From Candidatus Krumholzibacteriia bacterium (lineage in GTDB: Bacteria > Krumholzibacteriota > Krumholzibacteriia > LZORAL124-64-63), in the NCBI GenBank assembly GCA_014859985.1, contig JACZKN010000150.1:1-6246 (forward strand): a stretch of DNA of 6,246 nucleotides, given 5' to 3'. The position numbers and the translations under genes were made by a program. Below the pieces are notes generated by a model. The model saw only the letters and a list, made by a program, of their open reading frames with translations, did not search any database and was not told where the DNA came from. The first letter of the stretch is position 1. Each line of letters begins with the position of its first letter. Shown here piece after piece: positions 1 through 6,246 of the stretch.

Positions 1-13
1 GCCGCCGCCCGCC

Positions 14-53
14 GACGAGCCCGGGCGGGCCCCCCGGGGGGCCCGCCTTCGTC
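14..53. terminator. GC palindrome, candidate terminator of a gene to the left
   Basis: Positions 24-47 form a perfect 24-bp palindrome centred on a run of six C followed by six G. GACGA at 14-18 and TCGTC at 49-53 can extend the stem after an asymmetric internal loop. No T-tract follows on either strand, so it is not a textbook intrinsic terminator. In very GC-rich genomes strong hairpins without a U-tract often lie at gene ends. Its place at the window edge, ahead of a gene that starts at 181, suits termination of an unseen upstream transcript. The function is inferred; the palindrome itself is directly seen. Confidence 0.45.
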
Positions 54-137
54 ATGCCCGCCGGGCGGGAACCCGGACCGCCCGGACCGGGTATCACCGG
101 GACCGGCCCGACCACGGGCGGAATCGTCGATCCTTCC

Positions 138-143
138 TAGAAT
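138..143 (+). promoter_or_regulatory. Candidate -10 element of the msrB-SDR operon
   Basis: TAGAAT at 138-143 matches five of six bases of the sigma70 -10 consensus and lies in the only AT-richer patch of the leader. No good -35 box is found 16-18 nt upstream. A start of transcription near 150 would leave room for the ribosome binding site at 169-174 but almost none for an ATG at 163, which indirectly supports the ATG at 181 as the msrB start. Confidence 0.3.
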
Positions 144-168
144 GATATGAAAGGAACCGCCCATGCCC

Positions 169-174
169 GGAGGA
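169..174 (+). promoter_or_regulatory. Ribosome binding site that decides the msrB start
   Basis: GGAGGA sits 6 nt before the ATG at 181, an almost ideal Shine-Dalgarno sequence. The alternative in-frame ATG at 163 has only AAGGAA at 151-156. Starting at 181 also puts the N-terminus directly in front of a hydrophobic segment (Met-Phe-Lys, then I/L/V-rich), as expected for an export signal. Confidence 0.6.
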
Positions 175-180
175 CCGACC

Positions 181-774
181 ATGTTCAAGATCCTGATCGC
201 CGGCACCCTGTTGTTGGGGTCGCTGGTGTTGCTTTCGGGCCTCTCGCCGGCGCTGGGCCGCCTGCGCGACGTGATCGAGGCCATCGTCCCCGTCGCCCAC
301 GCGGGCGACGGGACCGGACCCGCGGCCAAGGAGCAAGGCAAGGTGCGCAAGAGCGACGACGAGTGGAAGAGGATCCTCAGCCCCGAGCAGTACCAGGTGA
401 TGCGCTGCAGCGCCACCGAGGCCCCCTTCACCGGCAGGTTCTGGAACCACAAGGAGGACGGCACCTACGTCTGCGCCGGCTGCCGCGCCGAGCTGTTCAG
501 CTCCTCCACCAAGTACGAGTCCGGCAGCGGCTGGCCCAGCTACTTCGCGCCGGTGCACAAGACGGCCATCGGGGAGTTGAAGGACATCTCCCTGGGCATG
601 GTGCGCACCGAGATCATCTGCAGCCGCTGCGAGGCGCACCTGGGCCACGTCTTCAACGACGGCCCGCGCCCCACCGGGCTGCGCTACTGCGTGAACTCGG
701 CCTCCCTGGACTTCGTGCCGAAGGCCGCGGGCCAGGCCGACGCGAAGGCCGCAGGCAAGCCCCGCAAGGAGTGA
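181..774 (+). CDS. msrB: Peptide-methionine (R)-S-oxide reductase MsrB, membrane-anchored or exported
   Basis: A 197-residue protein that reduces the R epimer of methionine sulfoxide in proteins back to methionine. The MsrB domain covers about residues 57-190. The zinc site is C98-x2-C101 (YVCAGC) and C147-x2-C150 (CSRC), followed by the HLGHVFNDG block. The catalytic Cys is C170 in RYCVNSASLDF. The usual resolving Cys of the SGCGWPS motif is Ser116 here (SGSGWPS). The only remaining Cys, C76 in MRCSATEAPFTG, is the sole candidate resolving residue. Residues 4-21 are strongly hydrophobic, with a possible signal-peptidase site at VAHA/G near residue 41, so the enzyme should act in the periplasm or on the outer face of the inner membrane. 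No MsrA domain is fused. Its stop lies 4 nt before the next gene, indicating an operon. The in-frame ATG at 163 would add six residues. Family assignment is firm; the location is inferred. Confidence 0.95.
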   Translation: MFKILIAGTLLLGSLVLLSGLSPALGRLRDVIEAIVPVAHAGDGTGPAAKEQGKVRKSDDEWKRILSPEQYQVMRCSATEAPFTGRFWNHKEDGTYVCAGCRAELFSSSTKYESGSGWPSYFAPVHKTAIGELKDISLGMVRTEIICSRCEAHLGHVFNDGPRPTGLRYCVNSASLDFVPKAAGQADAKAAGKPRKE

Positions 775-778
775 CCGC

Positions 779-1648
779 GTGCCCGCTCCGGCCGTGGCGG
801 TCCCGGCGGGCCGCCCCCTGACCCACACCCTGATCACCGGCGCCTCGGCCGGGCTGGGCCTCGAGTTCGCCCGGCTGTTCGCCGCCGACGGCCATCCCCT
901 GGTGCTGGTGGCCCGCCGCGAGGACCGGCTGGCAGCCCTGGCCGCGGCCCTGCGCAAGGATTTCGAGGTCGATGTGCAGGTGATGGCGGTCGATCTGGCC
1001 GCGCCCGGCGCGCCCGCGGCCCTGGCCGCCGGCCTCCGGGCGGGCGGTCCCGGCATCCGCCACCTGGTCAACAACGCCGGCGTCGGCTGCTACGGGCCCT
1101 GCGTGGACCGCGACCCGCAGGTCTACCGGGACCTGCTGGACCTGAACGTGCGGGCCCTGACGGACCTGACCCGGCTGCTGCTGCCTTCGCTGCTGGCGGC
1201 GCCGGCGGGCCTGCGCCGCGGGGTGCTGAACGTCGCCTCGACGGCCGCCTTCCAGCCCGGGCCCCTGATGGCCGTCTACTTCGCCAGCAAGGCCTACGTG
1301 CTGTCCTTCAGCGAGGCCCTGCACGAGGAACTGCGGGGCTCCGGCGTCACCGTCACCGCCTTCTGCCCCGGGCCCACGCGCACGGAGTTCTTCGGACAGG
1401 AGGCGATGATCCCGCCCGGCGCCGTGCTGCCCGACGGCAGCCTCGATCCGGAGGCCCTGGCCCGCCACCGGCGCCGCGACCGTCGGCGCATGGACCCGAC
1501 GGCGGCCGCGCGGAGCGGCTACCGGGGCTACCTGGCGGGCAAGGCGGTGGTCATTCCCGGGCGCGGCAACGCGCTGCTGGCCCAGTCGTCGCGGTTCCTG
1601 CCCCGGGCCGCCGTCCGGCGGATCGTGCACAGGATGATGAGGAAGTAG
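779..1648 (+). CDS. Short-chain dehydrogenase/reductase (SDR), DltE/YqjQ-like
   Basis: A 289-residue classical SDR, an NAD(P)-dependent oxidoreductase of unknown substrate. Visible motifs are the Rossmann nucleotide-binding TGASAGLG (residues 20-27), NNAG (98-101), Asn123 in LNVRALT, catalytic Ser154 in NVAST, and Tyr167-x3-Lys171 (YFASK), so the catalytic tetrad is complete. The PGP-T segment after the active site is also present. The basic C-terminal tail (RFLPRAAVRRIVHRMMRK) resembles the COG0300 subgroup of cytosolic reductases. ARRE after the second strand suggests NADP preference, which is an inference from the basic residues. It starts with GTG, preceded by AAGGAG at 766-771 with 7 nt spacing; this site lies in the last codons of msrB, so the pair is probably co-transcribed and translationally linked. 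Operon partnership with MsrB does not reveal the substrate. Confidence 0.93.
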   Translation: MPAPAVAVPAGRPLTHTLITGASAGLGLEFARLFAADGHPLVLVARREDRLAALAAALRKDFEVDVQVMAVDLAAPGAPAALAAGLRAGGPGIRHLVNNAGVGCYGPCVDRDPQVYRDLLDLNVRALTDLTRLLLPSLLAAPAGLRRGVLNVASTAAFQPGPLMAVYFASKAYVLSFSEALHEELRGSGVTVTAFCPGPTRTEFFGQEAMIPPGAVLPDGSLDPEALARHRRRDRRRMDPTAAARSGYRGYLAGKAVVIPGRGNALLAQSSRFLPRAAVRRIVHRMMRK

Positions 1649-1651
1649 CGT

Positions 1652-1677
1652 GGCCGGACGATCAGGCCGGACGCTCA
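1652..1677. repeat. 13-bp tandem duplication at the convergent gene junction
   Basis: GGCCGGACGATCA (1652-1664) is followed immediately by GGCCGGACGCTCA (1665-1677), with one mismatch, and then by GGCC. The array fills nearly all of the 26-bp gap between the two convergent stop codons, and its second unit contributes the complement of the TGA stop codon of the LON-domain gene. It was probably produced by local slippage. No hairpin or T-tract of terminator quality is seen here. Confidence 0.7.
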
Positions 1678-2295
1678 GGCCCCGCCCGCGTCCTCCCGCT
1701 CGCTGCGCAGCGCCTGGCCGTGCCAGGCCAGGGCCAGGGCGGCCCTGCCCACGGGATCCAGTTCGCGGTAGGCGCGTTCCTTGCGGTCGTCGTCCAGGGC
1801 CAGCGCGTGCAGCAGCAGGTCGGCCAGGCGCCCCAGGGTCGTGCCCCCGGGCGCTTCCCATTCGCCGGCGGCGCGCTCCTGCAGGGCGGCCAGGATGCGG
1901 GGGCGCAGGGCGTCGGCGGCGGCCCGGGCGGGTTCGTCGTCCGCCAGCAGCTCCGCGTCCACCTTGCGGTACAGGCGGTCGCTGGCCGCCTCGCTGATGG
2001 CCACCCGGCCCAGGGCGGCCAGGATCAGCACCCAGCGCCCGTCCTCCAGGCGCTCGTGCTGGACGATCTCGGCCAGGGTGCCCAGCCCCGACAGCTCGGG
2101 GCCCCGCTCGTCCCGGGGGGCGCCGGGGTGGTAGGGCGTCAGCACCAGGCGCCCGGGCCCGTCCATCAGGTCCTCCATCATCTGGCGGTAACGGGTCTCG
2201 AAGACGTGCAGGGGCGCCACCACGCCGGGGAACAGGTAGAAGTCCGGCAGGGGGAACACGGGCACGTCGGTCAGGGTGCGGGGCTGGGACGGCAT
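1675..2295 (-). CDS. Stand-alone LON substrate-binding-domain protein (COG2802-like)
   Basis: A 206-residue protein made of little more than the LON N-terminal (substrate-binding) domain; no AAA+ ATPase or Ser-Lys protease domain follows. The hallmark lies at residues 11-40: VPVFPLPDFYLFPG, then PLHVFETRYRQMM. GLGTLAEI and a GRWVLILAALGRVAI strand pair come next, and the C-terminal third is helical and rich in Ala, Leu and Arg. Single-domain proteins of this kind are widespread in bacteria and are usually annotated as peptidase S16 N-terminal or LON-domain proteins without a proven role; binding of polypeptides or a small ligand is only inferred. The ATG at 2295 was chosen because the domain begins ten residues later; its GGAGAG is 12 nt away, a weak ribosome site. 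The gene lies 98 bp downstream of mtfA on the same strand, with no clear promoter between them. Confidence 0.9.
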   Translation of the reverse strand: MPSQPRTLTDVPVFPLPDFYLFPGVVAPLHVFETRYRQMMEDLMDGPGRLVLTPYHPGAPRDERGPELSGLGTLAEIVQHERLEDGRWVLILAALGRVAISEAASDRLYRKVDAELLADDEPARAAADALRPRILAALQERAAGEWEAPGGTTLGRLADLLLHALALDDDRKERAYRELDPVGRAALALAWHGQALRSEREDAGGA

Positions 2296-2393
2296 CGCGG
2301 GTCGTCGCTCTCCGGGTGGTTGGGGTCGGGGGCGTCGGCTGCCCCACAAGGTAGGAGAGATTCCGCCGGCGACCACCCGCCCGCGGCCCGGGC

Positions 2394-3161
2394 TCACCCG
2401 GCGGTCCAGGCCGCCGGATCCAGGTGCAGCCAGGCCGCCAGGAGCGCGTGCACGTCCTGGTACTCGGCCTTCAGGTCCCGGGGATACTCGAAGAAGAGCT
2501 CGACGGCGGTGGCGAGGAATTCGGCGGGGCTTTCGGCGGCGTCCTGGTCGAACAGCACCTCCCGGCGGCGCTTGCACAGCTTGCGGTGGCGGGCGAAGGC
2601 GGCGGCGAACGCCTCGTTCCAGCGGGCGGCCAGCGCCGGGTCCGCCAGCAGCGGCATGCCGTCGGCCTCGCCCGTCCGCTCGTCCAGCTGGTGGGCGAAC
2701 TCGTGCAGCACCACGTTGTAGCCGTCGTGGGCCTCCGCCTCGCGGACCACGTCCTGCCAGCTGAGGATCACCACCCCCCGCTGCCAGGATTCCCCGGCCA
2801 ACTCGTCCTCGCCCTCGTGGACGAACCCGTGCTCGTCCTCCACGCCGTGGTCCACCACGAAGGCCTCGGGGTAGATGAGCACCGTGTCCAGGCCCGGGTA
2901 CCAGTCGGCGTCCGGCCGCAACTGCAGCAGGGCGGCCAGGCCGGCCACGATGAGCTCCATCTCCCGGGTGACCGCCAGGCCGGCGGCGCCCTCGAAGTGC
3001 TTCTCCGCCAGCAGCACCTGCACGGCGCCCTCGTGGGCGGGGCGCAGGTCCGCCGGCAGGGCGGCGGTCAAGGGGGCCAGGCGGTGCATGAGCTCCCGGT
3101 CGGCGTCCGCCAGGGGGGTCTGCAGCAGCCTGCGGCGGCGGCGGCCCTTGAGGAAGAACAC
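2394..3161 (-). CDS. mtfA: MtfA-like zinc metallopeptidase (peptidase family M90)
   Basis: A 255-residue cytosolic zinc peptidase, close in length to E. coli MtfA (265 residues). The zinc-binding HEFAH is at residues 153-157, extended by QLDERTGEADG as in the family's HExxH-x-LD pattern. Glu214 in ESPAEFLATAVELFFEYP matches the third metal ligand. Further family blocks are VLIYPEAFVVD (about 93-103) and SWQRGVVILSWQDV. In E. coli, MtfA binds and inactivates the repressor Mlc, inducing ptsG, and has aminopeptidase activity; whether a Mlc partner exists here cannot be seen. The start is GTG at 3161, chosen for GAGAGGA at 3168-3174 with 6 nt spacing. The reading frame stays open further upstream to 3362, but that would run through the glgC promoter and start, in sequence unlike MtfA. 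The gene is divergent from glgC and upstream of the LON-domain gene. Residues 6-11 are a basic Lys/Arg run. Confidence 0.93.
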   Translation of the reverse strand: MFFLKGRRRRRLLQTPLADADRELMHRLAPLTAALPADLRPAHEGAVQVLLAEKHFEGAAGLAVTREMELIVAGLAALLQLRPDADWYPGLDTVLIYPEAFVVDHGVEDEHGFVHEGEDELAGESWQRGVVILSWQDVVREAEAHDGYNVVLHEFAHQLDERTGEADGMPLLADPALAARWNEAFAAAFARHRKLCKRRREVLFDQDAAESPAEFLATAVELFFEYPRDLKAEYQDVHALLAAWLHLDPAAWTAG

Positions 3162-3167
3162 GGAACA

Positions 3168-3174
3168 TCCTCTC
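3168..3174 (-). promoter_or_regulatory. Ribosome binding site that decides the mtfA GTG start
   Basis: Read on the minus strand, GAGAGGA ends 6 nt before the GTG at 3161. This makes GTG the best start, giving Met-Phe-Phe-Leu-Lys-Gly at the N-terminus. The nearby ATG at 3168 is in another frame and belongs to no recognisable protein. Confidence 0.6.
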
Positions 3175-3217
3175 GTCGGCGCGGTTGCCCGGGGTCCGGG
3201 CGGCTGGGGACGGCCCG

Positions 3218-3246
3218 ATGGTACCGGCGGCGGGCCCGGCGGGGAA
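3218..3246 (-). promoter_or_regulatory. Weak candidate promoter of mtfA
   Basis: On the minus strand TTCCCC (3246-3241) and TACCAT (3223-3218) are separated by 17 nt. They match three and four bases of the sigma70 hexamers. This is the best pair I could find in front of mtfA, but such matches arise easily by chance. Confidence 0.2.
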
Positions 3247-3251
3247 TACCC

Positions 3252-3280
3252 TTTTCGCGGCGGGTCGCGCCGCCTATACT
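3252..3280 (+). promoter_or_regulatory. Candidate sigma70-type promoter of glgC
   Basis: TATACT at 3275-3280 matches five of six bases of the -10 consensus and stands out in GC-rich surroundings. TTTTCG at 3252-3257, 17 nt upstream, is a weak -35 with three matches. Transcription would start near 3287, giving a leader of about 30 nt with the AAGGAG ribosome site at 3306-3311. The spacer contains an inverted repeat, listed separately. Confidence 0.5.
3257..3273. repeat. Inverted repeat inside the glgC promoter spacer
   Basis: GCGGCG (3257-3262) and CGCCGC (3268-3273) are perfect inverted arms around a 5-nt centre, GGTCG. They fill the space between the proposed -35 and -10 boxes of glgC. The geometry would suit a repressor or MerR-type operator, but 6-bp GC arms are common by chance in this composition, so the regulatory role is only a possibility. 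Confidence 0.3.
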
Positions 3281-3318
3281 CGGCGTGCCACTCCAACCGC
3301 CCGGCAAGGAGAGATCCC

Positions 3319-4604
<1,286 letters not shown>

Positions 4605-4605
<1 letters not shown>

Positions 4606-5690
4606 TGAGGCTGCGCCTGCTGCCGCCCCTGCTGGCGGGCCTGGCCGGCCTGGCCGCCCCCGCCGGGGCCGCCGCGGAGCCGTGCGGGCGCCTGGAGCTC
4701 GAGGTCTACGGCACCGTCCCGTCCCTGTTCTACGGCGACCTGCCCGACTCCCTGGCGGGCCTGCTGCTGCGCTGGACCGACGCCTGCGGCCCGGCCGAGG
4801 TGATCGGGCGCACCCGGATCCTGGCCTCCATCTGGGACGACGCCTTCGACGAGTGGGTCTACGAGGACACGATCATCGACGACCTGGCCGCCTATGGCCG
4901 GCTGCTGGCCAAGGGGCGGGATCCCGCAGCCGACGATCCGCGCGAGCGCTACGACCTCTTCACCGTGTCCCTGGCCGACCAGCTGCTGCCCCACACGGAC
5001 CGCGGCAGCCTCGAGGAGTTCTTCTGCCTGTTCTACTCCGGCCGCACCGGCGAGGCCTGGACGCTGCTGGGGTCGCCGGAGCTGGCGGACACGGAACTGG
5101 CGCGGCGGTACGGCAACGAGCGGGAGATCCTGCAGAAGCCGCAGCCGGTGGTGACGGTCGCCCTGGGCGGCGGCGCCTGGCTGCCGGGCGGGGACCTGGA
5201 TTTCGCGGGCGACAAGACCCTGGTGGGAGCCCTGGTGGGGGCGCGCGGGCACATGTGGCTGGGCCGGATCGTGCTGGAGATGCGGGTCGGCCGCACGGCG
5301 CGGCCCTACACCGTGGACGAGCAGGGGCTGCCCCGGCTTTCGGACCGCTTCGACGCCGTGCTCCTGGGCATCGAACTGGGGCGCATCATCACCGTGAGCG
5401 ACCGTTTCGCCGTGGACCTCTTCGGCGGCGTCGGCGCCGACGCGGTCAAGCCCTTCAAGGACGAGGACCTGACCCTGGGCACGGTCCAGGGCAGCCTGGG
5501 GCTGGGCTGCCGCGTCTTCGCCGGTCCGAACCGCAGCTGGATGTTCGGCCTGGACGGGCGCCGCGAGTGGCTGGCCGACCGCAACACCTCCGGCACGCCC
5601 CTGGGCGGGCAGGCCTGGAGCCTGCGCCTGGTCTGCGGCATCGTGCTGGACCAGGGACGAGGGGCGCGGGCGCGGGCTCTGTCCCCGTAG
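4605..5690 (+). CDS. Exported protein with probable C-terminal outer-membrane beta-barrel, unknown function
   Basis: I do not recognise the family of this 361-residue protein. Residues 1-24 are a good Sec signal peptide: MRLR, a Leu/Ala/Pro core, and cleavage after AGAAA before EPCG. Pro before Cys27 argues against a lipobox. Residues 25-179 look mostly alpha-helical and acidic (WDDAFDEWVYEDTIIDD). From about residue 180, alternating hydrophobic/polar segments rich in Gly and aromatics (VVTVALGGGAW, RIVLEMRVGR, AVLLGIELGR, FAVDLFGGVGAD, GSLGLGCRVFAG, WSLRLVCGIVLD) give roughly eight beta strands, compatible with a small OmpA/OmpW-sized barrel, although there is no terminal Phe. Its ATG overlaps the glgC stop (TGATG), with no strong Shine-Dalgarno of its own, so it is probably translated by coupling. 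An open frame continues upstream to 4398, but that part only shadows glgC. Outer-membrane location is inferred from the strand pattern. Confidence 0.85.
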
Positions 5691-5705
5691 GCGGCACCCG
5701 GGGCT

Positions 5706-5734
5706 TTGGCGGGAGGCGGGCCGGATGCTATGAT
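5706..5734 (+). promoter_or_regulatory. Extended -10 sigma70-type promoter of the glycosyltransferase gene
   Basis: TTGGCG at 5706-5711 (four matches to the -35 consensus) and TATGAT at 5729-5734 (five of six to the -10) are exactly 17 nt apart. TGC immediately precedes the -10, giving an extended TGn element. Transcription would start near 5741, leaving a leader of about 35 nt before the ATG at 5775, with GGAG at 5765-5768 as ribosome site. It is the best-formed promoter in the window and suggests that the glgC operon ends at 5690 and a new unit begins. Confidence 0.6.
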
Positions 5735-5774
5735 GGCCCCGTGCCGCCCGACCGCACCGAACCCGGAGCACCCC

Positions 5775-6246
5775 ATGGCCCGCACTGCCAACCGACCGGC
5801 CGCCGACCGCACCCTGCGCCGCCACCTGCTGGTGGTCGCCCTGGCGGCCCTGGCCTGGCGGATCGTGGCCTGGGCGCTGCTGGCGCGCACGCCCTTCTTC
5901 GCCTCGCCGGTGGTGGACGCCTCGCACTTCGACCTGTGGGCCCGCGCCCTGCTCGCGGGGCAGGATTTCCAGCCCGGGGCCTACTTCAAGCCGCCCTTCT
6001 ACCCCCACCTGCTGGCGGTCCTCTACAACCTGGGCCTGGGCCTGCGGGGCGTGTACGCCCTGCAGGGCCTGGCGGGCACGGGCACGGCGCTGCTGACGGT
6101 GCTGATCGCCCGGCGCGTGCTGCCGCCGCGGGGGGCGCTGGCGGCCGGCCTGGTGGTGGCGCTGCTGCCGATCCTGCCCTTCTTCGAATTCCAGCTGCTG
6201 GCCGAGAGCTGGTCCACGCTGCTGACCCTGATGGGCGTCGCCTGGC
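5775..6246 (+). CDS. Glycosyltransferase family 39 (PMT-like) membrane protein, 3' end outside window
   Basis: The first 157 codons of a gene that runs off the right edge with no stop. After a basic cytosolic N-terminus, residues about 18-38 form a first membrane helix. A periplasmic loop then has VVDASHFDLWARALLAG followed by AYFKPPFYPHLLAVLY (residues 46-84). The acidic residues of the first loop (Asp48, Asp53) and the K-PP-x-YP block are typical of PMT_2/ArnT-type (GT-C) transferases, which move a sugar from a polyprenyl-phosphate donor onto protein or lipid at the outer face of the inner membrane. Two further hydrophobic segments follow (YALQGLAGTGTALLTVLIA and GLVVALLPILPFF). The ATG at 5775 is supported by GGAG with 6 nt spacing and by the upstream promoter. 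Donor, acceptor and any C-terminal TPR domain, seen in some relatives, cannot be judged from the fragment. Confidence 0.8.
   Translation, partial: MARTANRPAADRTLRRHLLVVALAALAWRIVAWALLARTPFFASPVVDASHFDLWARALLAGQDFQPGAYFKPPFYPHLLAVLYNLGLGLRGVYALQGLAGTGTALLTVLIARRVLPPRGALAAGLVVALLPILPFFEFQLLAESWSTLLTLMGVAW

Noticed and set aside
72..89. Two tandem copies of CCCGGACCG upstream of msrB
   Set aside because: A short GC-only repeat in GC-rich leader DNA with no spacing or symmetry that suggests an operator; likely chance or slippage.
94..1074. A 326-codon minus-strand frame opposite msrB and the start of the SDR gene
   Set aside because: Composition is Ala/Arg/Gly-rich with no motif, and both plus-strand genes opposite have complete active sites and good ribosome sites.
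653..2347. A 564-codon open frame on the minus strand across the SDR gene and the LON-domain gene
   Set aside because: Its translation is a Pro/Arg/Gly-rich repeat-like sequence with no family motif. It lies opposite an intact SDR with a full catalytic tetrad and overlaps the LON-domain gene in another frame; long spurious frames are expected at this GC content.
1675..3168. LON-domain protein extended to an ATG at 3168 (497 residues, an apparent fusion)
   Set aside because: The added part is mtfA read in the wrong frame. The MtfA motifs lie in a different frame, so this is not a protease-LON fusion.

Overview
The window comes from a very GC-rich bacterium: nearly all third codon positions are G or C, and three of the seven genes appear to start with GTG. 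An exported outer-membrane-type protein, a membrane-associated MsrB and a lipid-linked-sugar type glycosyltransferase point to a Gram-negative, double-membraned cell. The GlgC reads closer to the cyanobacterial/plant branch than to the E. coli enzyme. That would fit an FCB-group or other deep-branching high-GC Gram-negative lineage, but the sequence alone does not fix the taxon.

Layout, left to right. Positions 1-180 are non-coding and hold a perfect 24-bp GC palindrome (probably the terminator of a gene to the left) and the leader of the first operon. A plus-strand pair follows: a membrane-anchored or exported methionine sulfoxide reductase B (181-774) and, 4 nt later, a short-chain dehydrogenase/reductase (779-1648). 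This pair converges, across only 26 bp, on two minus-strand genes: a stand-alone LON substrate-binding-domain protein (1675-2295), downstream of an MtfA/M90-type zinc metallopeptidase (2394-3161). The mtfA-like gene is divergent from glgC (3319-4605, ADP-glucose pyrophosphorylase); their 157-bp intergenic region carries a recognisable sigma70-type promoter for glgC. The glgC stop codon overlaps the start of a signal-peptide protein with a probable C-terminal beta-barrel (4605-5690), so the two are very likely translationally coupled. After a good extended -10 promoter, a glycosyltransferase-39-like membrane protein begins at 5775 and runs off the right edge.

Functionally this is mostly a chromosomal housekeeping neighbourhood: oxidative repair of envelope proteins, proteolysis-related proteins, glycogen precursor synthesis and envelope glycosylation. 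No mobile element, CRISPR array, tRNA, rRNA or defence island is visible. No stretch over 300 bases lacks a gene. The least explained item is the putative outer-membrane protein coupled to glgC. I found no convincing new multi-gene system.
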